Assembly (NCBI GenBank): GCA_032718475.1
Contig: JAUCBJ010006937.1
Location: 1 to 64,000, forward strand
Origin: Nemertoderma westbladi
Lineage: Eukaryota; Xenacoelomorpha; Nemertodermatida; Nemertodermatidae
Direction of reading: 5' to 3'
Length of the DNA: 64,000 nt
A program made the translations under genes and the position numbers. The notes under the pieces are model-generated. The model searched no databases, had not been told where the DNA came from, and was given only the letters and a program-made list of their open reading frames with translations. Numbering within the stretch: the first letter of the stretch is position 1; each line of letters begins with the position of its first letter. Shown here in pieces: positions 10,214-22,639 of the stretch.

Positions 10214-13200
10214 CCCTATTAAACCCGGGGGGGGGGGGGGTCAATATGACCCCTCCCGTGGTTTTTTTATTAAAATTCTGAAACAAACGCAGTTGGGAAT
10301 CTGAAATTTTATGACTTTTCCTAAAAATCTATTGTCTTCCTAGTAGTGAAAACCGTTTTCAAAAATATTGGGTACTTTTCGAGTTATAGCAACATTTTTT
10401 AACCCAACTTTTGGCACTTTTTTTTGAGACGTTTTTTGAAAATTACATTTCATTAAATATGAATTGTAACATCTCTATTTTTTATTTACACCGGTTTTTT
10501 GGTGTTAGAAATTGGATGAAATTCATATAAATTGATTTAGAAATTTCAAACTTGTTTTTTTCGGTGGGTGCCAAATTTTGGTGCCAGCACCAAATTTTGA
10601 AATATGTCAATTTTGTAAATTGATTGTTTAAAACTTGTTTTTTACACAATTGGGTTTTTTTGGGGTTCTGGATTCGATGAAATATATACGAGTTGCACCA
10701 AGCGTATCAAACTCGTATTTTTCGGTGCTGTGTGCAAATTTTGGTGCTAGCACGAAATTTTGAAAATCCATTCAATAGATAAAATTGCTTGTGACAATTT
10801 ATTTCTTGCGTTTTAGAGGTTTATGGCTGCTCTGAATTCAATGGAATATATAATTATCGAACTAGACATCTCAAACTTGTATTTTTCGGATGTGGGTGCA
10901 AAATGTGGTGCTAGCACCAAATTTTGAAAACCATCAAATATATCAATTGATTGTGTCACCTTGTTTCTTGCGTTATACGGGTTTGTGATGGTTCTGAATT
11001 CAACGGAATCAGTAAAAATTTCATAAGAGTTCTCAAACTTGTATTTTTCGCCGGTGGGTGAAAATTGTTGTGCTATCCACGCGTCCCCGCCGTGTGTGAA
11101 AGGTAAAAGAGTTCTGGTGTTCGGTTATATGTATAAGGTATAATAGTCTGAGATTGGTAATATGTATAGTATGGCACAGTTACCGGTAGATAAGTATGTA
11201 TGATGGCGGTAGCGGACGGTGACAGAAGTCCCCGTTCCACCCTACTGATCTGACTGAGTAAACTGAATGATATGATTACAGGTTACTGGTTATATTGCAC
11301 GGTGGCCTTATTGCTACTCAATCGATGCCTTTCCCCCCTCTGATTGGTTGATATCCCTGTTGGCACCCTTTGGAGTGTTTCCCTTCACTCCCTGTGTTCT
11401 CTCTCGGTTAGGGGTTTGGCCCCTGACCCTCTATTGTGTGCTTCCTTCCCACTCTTATTGGGATGGCACGAGTTGGTTAATTGCCCAATCTCGTGGCTCC
11501 CAATATTGCTTAATGGCTCACTCTATGGGTTTGTGTTAGCGGAATTGGATAAGCTACCACTCCCCCCCATGCTATCTTCCCGGTAAGAAGATAGCATCCA
11601 ACTAAAGTGCGCTACAATTCCGCTGGAACTCGATCTATTATCGGGTGTGGGGTGGGGTTATTTTCTTGGAGTCGGCTTTCCAGGCCGCTCCCTATGGGTA
11701 TGATGTCACTACCCTCTGGCGTCTCGTGTCGGGCCGATCGTGCGCTTCTCTCACACAATTTTTGTTTCCCCAACACTCTCGCCACTCTAACTTCGCTCTC
11801 TAACTCAACTCGCTCTCTCCCCACTCTTACACTCTCCCCACACCTGAATCGCACTCTAACTTCTCGCCAACAGCTCTTCTCACTATCTCCTCTCTACTCT
11901 CTGCCACTCCCTAAGGCCCTAATCTCTAATGCTACCCCTGTGCTATCATACTATCTACCTTATCTAAGGTCTAACTTGCTAACTATCTAACTTCTCTAAC
12001 TCTAACTAACTCCTAACTCTACTAACTCTACTCTACTCTCTGCTAACTCTTACTACTTCTAGCTCTAACTAAAAGCCTCTAACTTTCTACTAACTCTAAC
12101 TAGAACTCTCTAACTTTCTGCTAAGTCTACTAACTCTTTTCTAACTCTGACTAAAATCCTCCAACTAACTCTATCTCTATCTACGTGGCGCTAACGGTGC
12201 CCACAACCACAACCGGTACTACATACCCTCTTACTAACTCTATCTCTATCTACGTGGCGCTAACGGTGCCCACAACCACAACCGGTACTACGTACCCTCT
12301 TACTAACTCTACCTCCATCTACGTGGCGCTAACGGTGCCCACAACCTCAACCGGTACTACGTACCCTCTTACTAACTCTACCTCCATCTACGTGGCGCTA
12401 ACGGTGCCCACAACCACAACCGGTACTACGTACCCTCTTACTAACTCTACCTCCATCTACGTGGCGCTAACGGTGCCCACAACCACTCTACTACTGCTTC
12501 TACTCTGCTACTATCTTTCTAACTCTACTAACTCTCTACTATCTCTAACTCTACTAGCTGGCACCCTATGTGCCCGTCTCTACCACTCTACTCTATCTAC
12601 ATCTCCACCTCCACTAATACCTCTATCTACGTGGCGCTTGCGGTGCCCACAACCACTCTCTGCTACTACTTTCTACGTGGCGCTTCCGGTGCCCACAAAC
12701 CCTCTCTTACTACTTTCTACGTGGCGCTTCCGGTGCCCACAACCACTCTCTTACTACTACTTTCTACGTGGCGCTTCCGGTGCCCACAACCCCTCTCTTA
12801 TTACTTTCTACGTGGCGCTTCCGGTGCCCACAACCCCTCTCTTACTACTTGTGGCATGACAATATGCCACCAAATTTTGGAAAATATGCAAATTGATCAG
12901 TAGATAGTATCAGCTTGTTTCTTGCGTTATACGGGTTTATGAGGGTCCTGAATCCGATGGAATCAATAAAAAGAGCACTGGACATCGCAAACTTGTACTT
13001 TTTGGTGATGGGTACGAAATTTGGTGCTAGCACCAAAATTTGCCAAATTGCGCCGAAAAATACAAGTATCAATGAACTGGCATATTAGAAATGTATTCCA
13101 TTAGAATCAGCGCCCTCGAAAACCTGAAAATGTGAATTTATAGCATCGTATAAGTGAATTAAAAATTTTGTGTTCTAACTGAAAAGTGCTGGTTACTTGT

Positions 13201-13572
13201 TTTTTTCAATTTTTCCTACGCAGAGAGGACTAAACAGCCATTTATAGTAATCATATCATTTTTAAATATTTTCCAATGTATTTTGCACCCCAGAAAACCT
13301 GTATTGAAAAATAATTAGCCGAAAATGTAACTTTCAAATTTTGTGAAAATTGTGCACTACTTGTAATTTTGGTGCTGCAATATAACCACCCTAGAACATT
13401 TTTTCGAAATTTTTTTTTTTCGGTCGGATCCAGACAAGTGATACCTACGTACAAACAAAAAATCAGACGTTTTCGTAAGTATTTGTAGATTTTAGAGGGA
13501 GGTGTCAATATGACCCCCCCCCCCCCCCCCCCCGGTATTTGTACAACATTTTATAGCCCGGTACTAATAGGG
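10214..13572 (+). mobile_element. piggyBac-like MITE copy 1 (interrupted)
   Basis: The element is bounded by TTAA at 10,210-10,213 and 13,573-13,576, and its ends read CCCTATTA... and ...TAATAGGG. Just inside each end are a long G or C run and the hairpin GGTCA-ATA-TGACC. The interior is made of degenerate repeats of about 163 bp. The gag frame is open across the empty TTAA site, which shows clean insertion. TTAA sites and CCC-starting ends are typical of piggyBac elements; no transposase is encoded. A 1.8-kb insertion occupies about 11,077-12,864. Confidence 0.85.
11077..12864. repeat. Satellite-bearing insertion inside MITE copy 1
   Basis: The tandem-duplicated MITE copy (13,830-15,007) lacks this block, which defines it as an insertion. 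It starts with unique sequence, passes into a CTAACT-rich low-complexity region (about 11,780-12,180), then about four 69-bp units from 12,181, each carrying GTGGCGCTAACGGTGCCC, and then about five shorter units of 41-49 bp carrying GTGGCGCTTCCGGTGCCC to about 12,840. Open frames across these units are a by-product of the 69-bp period. No gene is supported. Confidence 0.8.
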
Positions 13573-13829
13573 TTAAGGACTGATAACTTAGAACAACAAA
13601 TAGCTTAATGCAAGACCATATCACAATAATAAATAGAAAAGCGGACCCACAAGCAGCGTCACAGAGCGTGAAAATCCTGAAACGTGCCTCAGATATGAGT
13701 GGCATCCATGCCGAAAACACAGCATATCAGAACGACCAAAGCTCGCATTTAACAGAAATTATGTTAAATTCGTCGGCAGTACAAGCTGACTTAACCAGAC
13801 ATATGGCTAGGAACTGACTATTGACTATA
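13573..13829 (+). pseudogene. Duplicated piece of element A gag
   Basis: About 250 bp of gag, ending at a TGGCTAGGAAC sequence, are repeated almost exactly at 15,008-15,250. This copy has lost one C near 13,607, shifting its frame, and has a stop at about 13,815. It is the first copy of a tandem duplication whose unit joins the MITE's right part to this gag segment. Confidence 0.85.
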
Positions 13830-15007
13830 AGTCAATTTTGAAAATTGATTGTTTGAAACTTGTTTTTTACGCAATTTGGGTTTTTTGGGGTTCTGGATTC
13901 GATGAAATATATACGAGTTGCACCAAGCGTATCAAACTCGTATTTTTCGGTGCTGTGTGCAAATTTTGGTGCTAGCACGAAATTTTGAAAATCCATTCAA
14001 TAGATAAAATTGCTTGTGACAATTTATTTCTTGCGTTTTAGAGGTTTATGGCTGCTCTGAATTCAATGGAATATATAATTATCGAACTAGACATCTCAAA
14101 CTTGTATTTTTCGGATGTGGGTGCAAAATGTGGTGCTAGCACCAAATTTTGAAAACCATCAAATATATCAATTGATTGTGTCACCTTGTTTCTTGCGTTA
14201 TACGGGTTTGTGATGGTTTTGAATTCAATGGAATCAGTAAAAATTTCATAAGAGTTCTCAAACTTGTATTTTTCGCCGGTGGGTGAAAATTGTTGTGCCA
14301 GCACCAAATTTTGGAAAATATGCAAATTGATCAGTAGATAGTATCAGCTTGTTTCTTGCGTTATACGGGTTTATGAGGGTCCTGAATCCGATGGAATCAA
14401 TAAAAAGAGCACTGGACATCGCAAACTTGTACTTTTTGGTGATGGGTACGAAATTTGGTGCTAGCACCAAAATTTGCCAAATTGCGCCGAAAAATACAAG
14501 TATCAATGAACTGGCATATTAGAAATGTATTCCATTAGAATCAGCGCCCTCGAAAACCTGAAAATGTGAATTTATAGCATCGTATAAGTGAATTAAAAAT
14601 TTTGTGTTCTAACTGAAAAGTGCTGGTTACTTGTTTTTTTCAATTTTTCCTACGCAGAGAGGACTAAACAGCCATTTATAGTAATCATATCATTTTTAAA
14701 TATTTTCCAATGTATTTTGCACCCCAGAAAACCTGTATTGAAAAATAATTAGCCGAAAATGTAACTTTCAAATTTTGTGAAAATTGTGCACTACTTGTAA
14801 TTTTGGTGCTGCAATATAACCACCCTAGAACATTTTTTCGAAATTTTTTTTTTTCGGTCGGATCCAGACAAGTGATACCTACGTACAAACAAAAAATCAG
14901 ACGTTTTCGTAAGTATTTGTAGATTTTAGAGGGAGGTGTCAATATGACCCCCCCCCCCCCCCCCCCCCGGTATTTGTACAACATTTTATAGCCCGGTACT
15001 AATAGGG
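13830..15007 (+). repeat. Tandem-duplicated right part of the MITE
   Basis: The sequence matches 10,610-about 11,076 joined to about 12,865-13,572 at an offset of about 1,435 bp, without the satellite insertion. It lacks the left terminus, so it arose by duplication rather than transposition. It contains four clear 162-164-bp units, each centred on GGTGCTAGCACC or a one-base variant (near 13,971, 14,135, 14,297 and 14,460), and then a segment in the opposite orientation. Confidence 0.85.
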
Positions 15008-15770
15008 TTAAGGACTGATAACTTAGAACAACAAATAGCCTTAATGCAAGACCATATCACAATAATAAATAGAAAAGCGGACCCACAAGCAGCGTCACAG
15101 AGCGTGAAAATCCTGAAACGTGCCTCAGATATGAGTGGCATCCATGCCGAAAACACAGCATATCAGAACGACCAAAGCTCGCATTTAACAGAAATTATGT
15201 TAAATTCTTCGGCAGTACAAGCTGACTTAACCAGACATATGGCTATGAATGAAGCCCGACAGTGCGTCTCCTCAGGTCAAATTTTAAAATTTGATGGCGA
15301 CGAACTGAAGTGGTTACCCTTTGCAGATTTCTGTAAAGATAGTATTCTCGAGTCCCCATTAAGCGAACGTGAAAAGCTTAGATACTTAATAAGCTGTCTG
15401 GAGGTACCCCCAAAACAGATGGCCGCAAAATATGTGGGCCATGTAGACGGCATTAACACCGTTTGGGATACATTAAAGGAGTGGTATGGAAACGAAGAAA
15501 GTTTGGCACGTAATATGTATGACAGATTAATCTCTAAAAACAGATCCACTCAAAACGGGATCGTTGAGTTTAGGGATGAAGTGGAGGAAATCTGCCGCCA
15601 GCTTGATTGGCTTGGACAGAAACACGTATATGATACTGTTATGACGGTCCAGTTTGTTTCCAGTGCGTTGCCAAAGGGTTCTACGGGAACCAGATGGGAT
15701 AGATATACGTATAACTATAAACTCAAACATGGATGCTTCCCAGATATGGACTCATTCAGAAGTTTCTTAA
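15008..15770 (+). pseudogene. Element A gag, DUF1759-like capsid region
   Basis: The open frame from 15,044 reads through a helical segment into the typical BEL/Pao capsid-like region: LKFDGDELKWLPFADF, then EKLRYLISCL and a WYGNEESLARNMYDRL stretch. Element B has the equivalent PPKFSGSSKHWHTFVDY and YLLQTLSGEP. The family assembles the virus-like particle. The frame is interrupted at the TTAA at 15,767 by MITE copy 2 and remains open on the far side at 17,332. This is the best preserved part of A's gag. Confidence 0.85.
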
Positions 15771-17331
15771 CCCTATTAGTACCGGGCTATAAAATGCTGT
15801 ACAAATACCGGGGAGGGGGGGGGGGGGGGGGGTCATATTGACCCCTCCCTCTAAAATCTACAAATATTAACGAAAACGTCTTATTTTTTGTTTGTACGTA
15901 GGTATCACTAGTCTGGATCCGACCGAAAAAAAAAATTTTCGAAAAAATGTATTGGGTGGTAATATTGCAGCACCAAAATTACAAGTAGTGCACAATTTTC
16001 ACAAAATTTGAAAGTTACATTTTTCGGCTAATTATTTTTCAATACAGGTTTTCTGGGACGCAAAATACATTGGAAAATATTTAAAAATGATATGATTACC
16101 ATAAATGGCTGTTTAGTCCACTATGCGTAGGAAAAAAATGAAAAAAACAAGTAACCAGCACTTTTCAGTTAGAACACAAAATTTTTAATTGACTTATACG
16201 ATGCTATAGATTCACATTTTCAGGTTTTCTAGGGCGCTGATTCTAATGGAATACATTTCAAATATGCCAGATCATTGCTACTTGTATTTTTCGGCGTAAT
16301 TTTGGAGCTAGCACCAAATTTCGTAGCCATCACCAAAAAGTACAAGTTTGCGATGTCCAGTGCTGTTTTTATTGATTCCATCGGATTCAGGACCCCCATA
16401 AACCCGTATAACGCAAGAAACAAAATGATACTATCTACTGATCAATTTACTCATTTTCCAAAATTTGGTGCTGGCACAACAACTTTCATCCACCTGCGAA
16501 TAATACAAGTTTGAAAACTCTTATGAAATTTTTACTGATTCCATTGAATTCAGAACCCTAACAAACCCGTATAACGCAAGAAACAAGTTGACACAATCAA
16601 TTGATATATTTGATGGTTTTCAAAATTTGGTGCTAGCACCACATTTTGCACCCACTTCCGAAAAATACAAGTTTGAGATGTCTAATTCGATAATTATATA
16701 TTCCATTGAATTCAGAACAGACATAAACCTCTAAAATGCAAGAAATAAATTGTCACAAGCAATTTTATATATTGAATGGATATTTATAATTTCGTGCTAG
16801 CACCAAAATTTGCACACAGCACCGAAAAATACAAGTTTGATACGCTTGGTGCAACTCGTATATATTTCTTCGAAACCAGAACCCCAAAAAACTCCAATTG
16901 CGTAAAAAACAAGTTTCAAACAATCAATTTACAAAATTGACATATTTCAAAATTTGGTGCTGGCACCAAAATTTGGCACCCGCCGAAAAAAACAAATTTG
17001 AAATTTCTAAATCAATTTATATGAATTCCATCCAATTGCTAACACCAAAAAACCGGTGTAAATGAAAAATAGAGATGTTACAATTAATATTTAATGAAAT
17101 GTAATTTTCAAAAAACGTCTCACAAAAAGTGCCAAAAGTAGGGTTAAAAAATGGTGCTATAACTCGAAAACTACCCAATATTTTTGAAAACAGTTTTCAC
17201 TACTATGAAGACAATAGATTTTTAGGAAAAGTCATAAAATTTCAGATTCCCAACTGCGTTTGTTTCAGAATTATAATAAAAAAACCACGGGGTGGGGTCA
17301 TATTGACCCCCCCCCCCCGGGTTTAATAGGG
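15771..17331 (-). mobile_element. piggyBac-like MITE copy 2 (complete, inverted)
   Basis: The 1,561-bp element is flanked by TTAA on both sides (15,767-15,770; 17,332-17,335). Its left end CCCTATTAGTACCGGGC corresponds to the right end of copy 1, so it lies in the opposite orientation. GGTCATATTGACC hairpins sit beside G and C runs at both ends. The interior carries the same 163-bp unit family with TTGGTGCTAGCACC palindromes. No transposase. It is the best full-length reference for the family in this window. Confidence 0.88.
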
Positions 17332-18555
17332 TTAAAGGCAGAAACCTCTACCTATGTCATCACCATGAACCGGAAAAAGAGCACCCGTTCTGACACAAAG
17401 GGTAACGACAAAGCGACAACCAAAAGGCGGTATGCCTACGTCACTAATTATGAGGAGTGCCCCTCCAATCACTCTGATACAGACGCCGAGGGATGTGAAA
17501 GTAACTACTATAGTGACGCGAATTCCCAAAACGAGAACAAACATAGTAGTCAAGGCAAATTTAATCGAAGGACTCCTCCCCCCCAAGTTTGTTAATTCCA
17601 CAAAGAAAGCACATACAGACAGTTGAAAATCAGCCGCTAAAGCTTATAACACAATAACGGCTAGCAACACTGACCCTAAGTGTCCTCTTTGTAAAACAGA
17701 CTCACATCCACTTGCGAAATGCAATGCCTTCTTAAGAAAACACTAAAGGAGAGACGACAGACAGTTTTGGACTTGTCAACATGCTTTTTGTGTCTCAGAC
17801 CAGGACATTTGCGATGTAAGTGTAGATTAGTAAATGTAAAGACGTATCCAGTATGCCAAGGATCACATCACCCTTTGTTGCACCTAGACTGGGCCCCTAA
17901 GGAGGAACTAGACCAATGTGTACATTTTACCGACTACGAGACAGACTCATCTGACGAGGGACCAGATGCTTTCCTCCCAGGTGAGTTTTCGGGCGACAAC
18001 GAGTGCTGTAACCACGTCAGCGTATATGAGGCCTTTACCTACGAGGAATCTGCGCTGGACGACTGCTTCAAGGTAGAGAGCGACTCCAGTACTCGGCCAT
18101 TTCAAGATTGCGGAGTCCGAGTGTTTCTGGTGCTTCAAGTCCGACTCCATGCGGGAAGTAACAGCGTCGTAGTCAACGCCCTCATGGACACCAGAAGTAC
18201 AGGTACTTTCATAGATGCAGAGCTAGCAGAATTCTTGTTTACCGGGGAGCAAGGGCACGATATAAAATTAACACTTATCTGGGATAATGAAACGTTGGCA
18301 ATCAACGATCGAGACAAAATATTACAAGGCATCCCTATCTACACCACAGGACGCCAGTGGCCGAGATAGAGTGTTCAATAAAAAAATGGTTGTCATCCGT
18401 AACTTTGCAAAAAGTCAGGCCAAGGCTTACAACTGGGACGATGACACCCTTGTACACAGCCATAATATCCCCTGTTTCACCCCAGACTATCCAGGCGTAC
18501 AAATGTTAATAGGTCAGAACGTTCCCGAGGCTTTAGAAATTCTAGAGAAATGACC
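17332..18555 (+). pseudogene. Element A gag zinc knuckles and protease
   Basis: Gag continues in frame after the MITE with a polar linker, then a CPLCKTDSHPLAKC motif (about 17,677) and CFLCLRPGHLRCKC followed by a Cys/His pair (about 17,780-17,880), the RNA-binding knuckles of BEL/Pao gag. The protease follows: VNALMDTRSTGTFID at about 18,175, where the active-site triad is DTR instead of DTG, and the distal motif VQMLIGQNVPEAL at about 18,500. A stop at 18,367 and a frame change lie between. The Gly-to-Arg change in the triad would inactivate the enzyme, in line with decay. Confidence 0.8.
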
Positions 18556-20700
18556 TAGACATCGGAAACCAATATCGGCATATGCCTGTTGGACAAGAGT
18601 AGGATGGTTCTGTACTGGTCCTTCACAAAGGACCCTATTATAACGAAAAGTACCTACGAAATTAGACACAGACACTTGTAATCTAGTGACACACCTGTGT
18701 AACGAAGTAATAGCGACTACAGAAGACACACTGACGACCCCAGACCAAACGGACAGCGATAGTGACACGTCCCTGTCGTCCGACCAAGACTGTTTTCTCT
18801 CAAATTATTGCAAACCTGATGTCATATTCCCAATAACCGACCAAGAATCCATTGATGCACAATTAGAACTGTGCAATTTGTTAAGCACGCCCCCTGAGCT
18901 GCAACAAGAATTAAATGAACTTGAAGAAGCGCAGCATCTCTTGAAACTTGAAGTGCATACTATCAAGTGGATGCAGCAGGAAGCACTTGAACCCAATTCC
19001 AACGACAATGCATTATCAGTAGAAGAGGAGTGAGCGAAACAGATCCAGAGAACCACCACCAGGTTTCTGCCAGACCAAGGCAAGTACGAGGTTGGGCTTC
19101 TCTGTCGGTCCCCTCAACCTAAACTATTTAATAATGAGATACTAGCATATAAACGCGTCTCACAATTGGAAAGATGCCTCGCAGCCAACCCTACAGCTCA
19201 TGAACTCTATAAAGAACAAATTACGAAATTCATAAGTAAGGGATACGTGGAACTTGTTCCACCAGACGCCCCCAGGACTGACCGAACTTATTACCTTACT
19301 CACCATTATGTTGAACGGGAAGACAAACCAGGACGCATTAGAGTAGTGTTTGACGGTTCGGCTAAGTACCAAGGACAGTCCCTCAACTCTGAACTATTAC
19401 CCGGACCCGACTTGTTGCACAGTCTTTGCCCGGGATACTGATACGCATGAGACAATATGCCGTCGCCTTTGCTTCGGACATAGAGGGTATGTTTCTGCAA
19501 GTGAAAGCCTTGGACATCAACCGGGACAGCATGCATTTTTTGTGGTGGACAGAAGGTGACTTGAATTCCAATCCGGTTGAGTATCGTATGACTATCCAAG
19601 CATTCGGTATCATCTCCAGTCCTTCTAACTCATGCTCAGTGTTACACCGGACAGCTGACGATCATCGGGATGAATTCCCACCGTCCGTCGTAGATAATAT
19701 CAAAATAGATATTTATATGGACGATAATTTGAAATCAGCTCCGACAGTTAAGGAGGCCATAGACATTGTCCAAGGGATGGTCAACTGCCTGAAACTTGGA
19801 GGATTTCGCCTGACGAAATTCACCAGTAATTCTCGTGAGTTTCTGAAGGCCATACCTCCCGCAGAGCGTGGCGATACAGAGCTCGACTTAAATAAGGGCG
19901 ATCTGCCTGAAACTAAGACATTAGGACTCCATTGGCTGACTGAAAGTGACACCATGGCGTTTAAATTCAAGTTAAGAAAGGGTGACACCCGAACTAAGCG
20001 CATTTGCCTTAGCATACTCAGCACTTATTTCAACCCCCTCAGCTTTATTAGCCCGGTTATTCTACTGGCCCGAGACATCGTTCAGCGAATGTGGAGGGAA
20101 AACGACAGTTGGGACAACCCCTTGACAGGGACACTACTAGAAGACTGGTGGAAATGGGAATGGTCCTTACCTGACCTAGAAAGTTTCTCCTTACCTAGAG
20201 CATACTTCCCAAATGTAGACTCCCTACAGACTTATGAACTCCATGTATTCGGTGACGCGAGCGACAAGGGTGTTGGGATTGTAGCTTACTTTAAATGTGA
20301 AACCTTAGATGGTGTCTCAGTAGCATTAGTTGCCTCAAAGGCTTTGATAAGGCCAATCGCCAAGACCAATGACACCTTAACCATTCCCCGAGCCGAACTT
20401 AAGGCGTCCGTATATGCCACTATCATCGCTAAGAATATCTGTTAGCGCAGACAGACTATAAGGTAATAAGGAAAGTTTACTGGACAGACGCTGCTTTGGT
20501 TTTAGAATATCTGACCAACACGACATGCCAGTTTAGTGTATATGTGACGAATCGTGTGGCACGAATATTAAAAGAAACAAATGTTGATCAGTGGAGAAAC
20601 TGTCCAGGATTGCTAAATCCCACTGAGATTGCGTCTCGCGGTGCTACCCCTCAGGAACTGATAGATACTAAGTGTTGGTTACAGGGACCTGCCTTTTTGC
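18556..20700 (+). pseudogene. Element A reverse transcriptase and RNase H
   Basis: After an acidic linker (18,686-19,033) the RT begins near 19,080 with GYVELVPPDAPRTDRTYYL and RIRVVFDGSAKYQG. It continues in another frame with FASDIEGMFLQVKAL (first catalytic Asp), then IDIYMDDNL with YMDD at 19,714-19,725, and KLGGFRLTKF. The BEL-specific connection has FNPLSFISPVILLARD. RNase H starts with VFGDASDKGVGIVAYF at about 20,250 and continues past a stop at 20,443 with an IASRG motif near 20,630. The catalytic signatures remain readable, but at least three frame breaks prevent translation. Confidence 0.88.
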
Positions 20701-22480
20701 AAGGCCCCGAGAATAGTTGGCCCCCAAACTCAACGCCTGCAGAAATAAGGCAACAAGCAAAGGGTGCGGAAATCGCTAAGTCTAAGAACAAAGCGTCCAA
20801 GTCAAAACTATTCAGAAATATCGACATATCTTCACTGCCTATACGTGAGAATGTAAGCCAACAAAGCCCCCCAGACACTGAAGCCCTTATTACCCTTTCA
20901 GTCCCAGATCGGGCTGGCAGCCTTTCACCACTCAATAGCACAGCCATGGACCATTACAGTTCCTGGCACAAGCTTTGCCGCACCATCACAATATTAAAAC
21001 GATATGTATATTATCGTTGTAATAAAGCAAAATTCTCACAAGGCAAGTTGCTGGATCATGAAGTAGACTACACAAATAGGCAATTACTCCGATTATCTCA
21101 AGTCCAGGAAAGGGCACCAACATATGACTACCACCTGAAGCATCCCACTACGCAATCGAACGATAAATTTTCTAGTGTGATGTTCGACGGCCTAATCAGA
21201 GTGGGAGGCCGACTTACCAACGCCCCCCTTTCCCGCAACACGATATTCCCTATTATTATCTACGATCCCGCCATTCAACGCAAATTAATACAAGATGTGC
21301 ACAATCAGCTGTTGCACGCGGGGAGGGAACATATACTCCGTGAAATATGTACCCGCTATTATCTTGTAAAGCCCAGAAATGCCTTAAACAAATTTCTGCG
21401 CATCTGTTTACCCTGTAGAAAACTGTATGACTCAATTAGAAGCACCCTTACCAAAGGAATGCGTTAGCTGTTACGAGCCCCCCTTTACACATACAATTGT
21501 AGACCTATTTGGACCAATAGAAGTCAAGAGGGCTTGAACCATGGTTAAAAGATGGTGCGTTATCTTCGCCTGCATGACTTGTCGCGCCGTATAACTAGAC
21601 ATGGTTAATTATATCTCCATGAACAGCTTTATCCTGTGCTTACGTAGGCAAATCAGTCGATATGGCACCAGCAATACAATGAAGTCCGACAAGGGCACAA
21701 ACTTTATAAGAGCGAACAACGAGATAGCACGCTCTATAGAAGAATGGTTCCAGGATCAAGTTGATGAGCTGTTGAAGGTTTCCGCTTCCAGCTGGACCTT
21801 TAACGCCGCAAACGCACCCTGGTGGGGCAGGAGCTGGGAGAGATGAATTCGTAGCGTAAAGGTAGCTTTTCATCATATACTACCCTGCAAAGCCTACGGA
21901 TGAGATACTCCGTACCATCTTAGAGGAAGTGACCGCCTATCTAAACAGTCGACCCTTAATGCCTGTTTCGAACAGCCCCAAAGCACTAGAGGCCCTCACA
22001 CCAGCCCACTTTCTGATGAAAAAGAAAGTAGTGATGTTGCCAGTCTCAACACCATTAGATGGTGATGAGTTATTTCGACAGACCTGGAAGATGACACAAT
22101 TACTGTCATCCTGATTTGCAAACCACTTTGAGCGCTTTTACCTCCCCAGTATACAACTTAGAAACAAGTGGTTTTCGGTAAAAGACAACGCCAGAGTGGG
22201 CGACATGGTCTTAGTAGTAGACTCTGATCTTCCCCGCAAGTATTGGCAGACAGCGCGCATCGTGGAGACACACGTTAGTGCGGATGGCCTAGTAAGATCG
22301 GTGGATTTAGTAGTGCTCAGGGAAAAGGGCAAGCTAAACTTCGTTCCACAGAGATTCAATTGTCCCATAGGACGCCTCTGCCTTCTAGAAATGGCACGCG
22401 AAGAGTCTGGCAACTACGGAAAGCAAGAAGTTAATCCAACCGACTTAACTTACTTTCTGTTATTATTAGTTAACTCCTAA
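20700..22480 (+). pseudogene. Element A integrase and DUF5641 C-terminus
   Basis: The HHCC zinc domain reads HNQLLHAGREH...CLPCRKL at about 21,300-21,425. The catalytic core follows with in-frame stops: VDLFGPIEVK with the first Asp near 21,502, SDKGTNF near 21,690, and a WGRSWER segment carrying the Glu near 21,835. A domain with PVSTPLDGDELFRQTWKM and a DUF5641-like MGDMVLVVDSDLPRKYWQ end the protein at about 22,478. This is the order seen in BEL/Pao polyproteins and in element B. At least four stops or frameshifts are visible. Confidence 0.85.
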
Positions 22481-22639
22481 GTAACGTTTGAGTGCGCTGC
22501 ATATCACACTCAAGCGTGGGAACGGGTTATGTGAAGTTAACCACTGACCCCTTTTTTTTCACTGCTGACCCACTTTTTCAAAATATGCCATATATTCAGC
22601 TTGACAGGCTAAATAAATTTGTCCCTATATCGCATCGTC

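Noticed and set aside
9488-10281. A separate host gene with Asn/Ser/Leu repeats
   Set aside because: It lies in order within A's gag, and its frame continues beyond the TTAA junction into the capsid region.
12185-12903. Long Thr-rich frames that look like repeat proteins
   Set aside because: They are translations of the 69-bp and shorter satellite units; codon pattern and start sites give no support for a gene.
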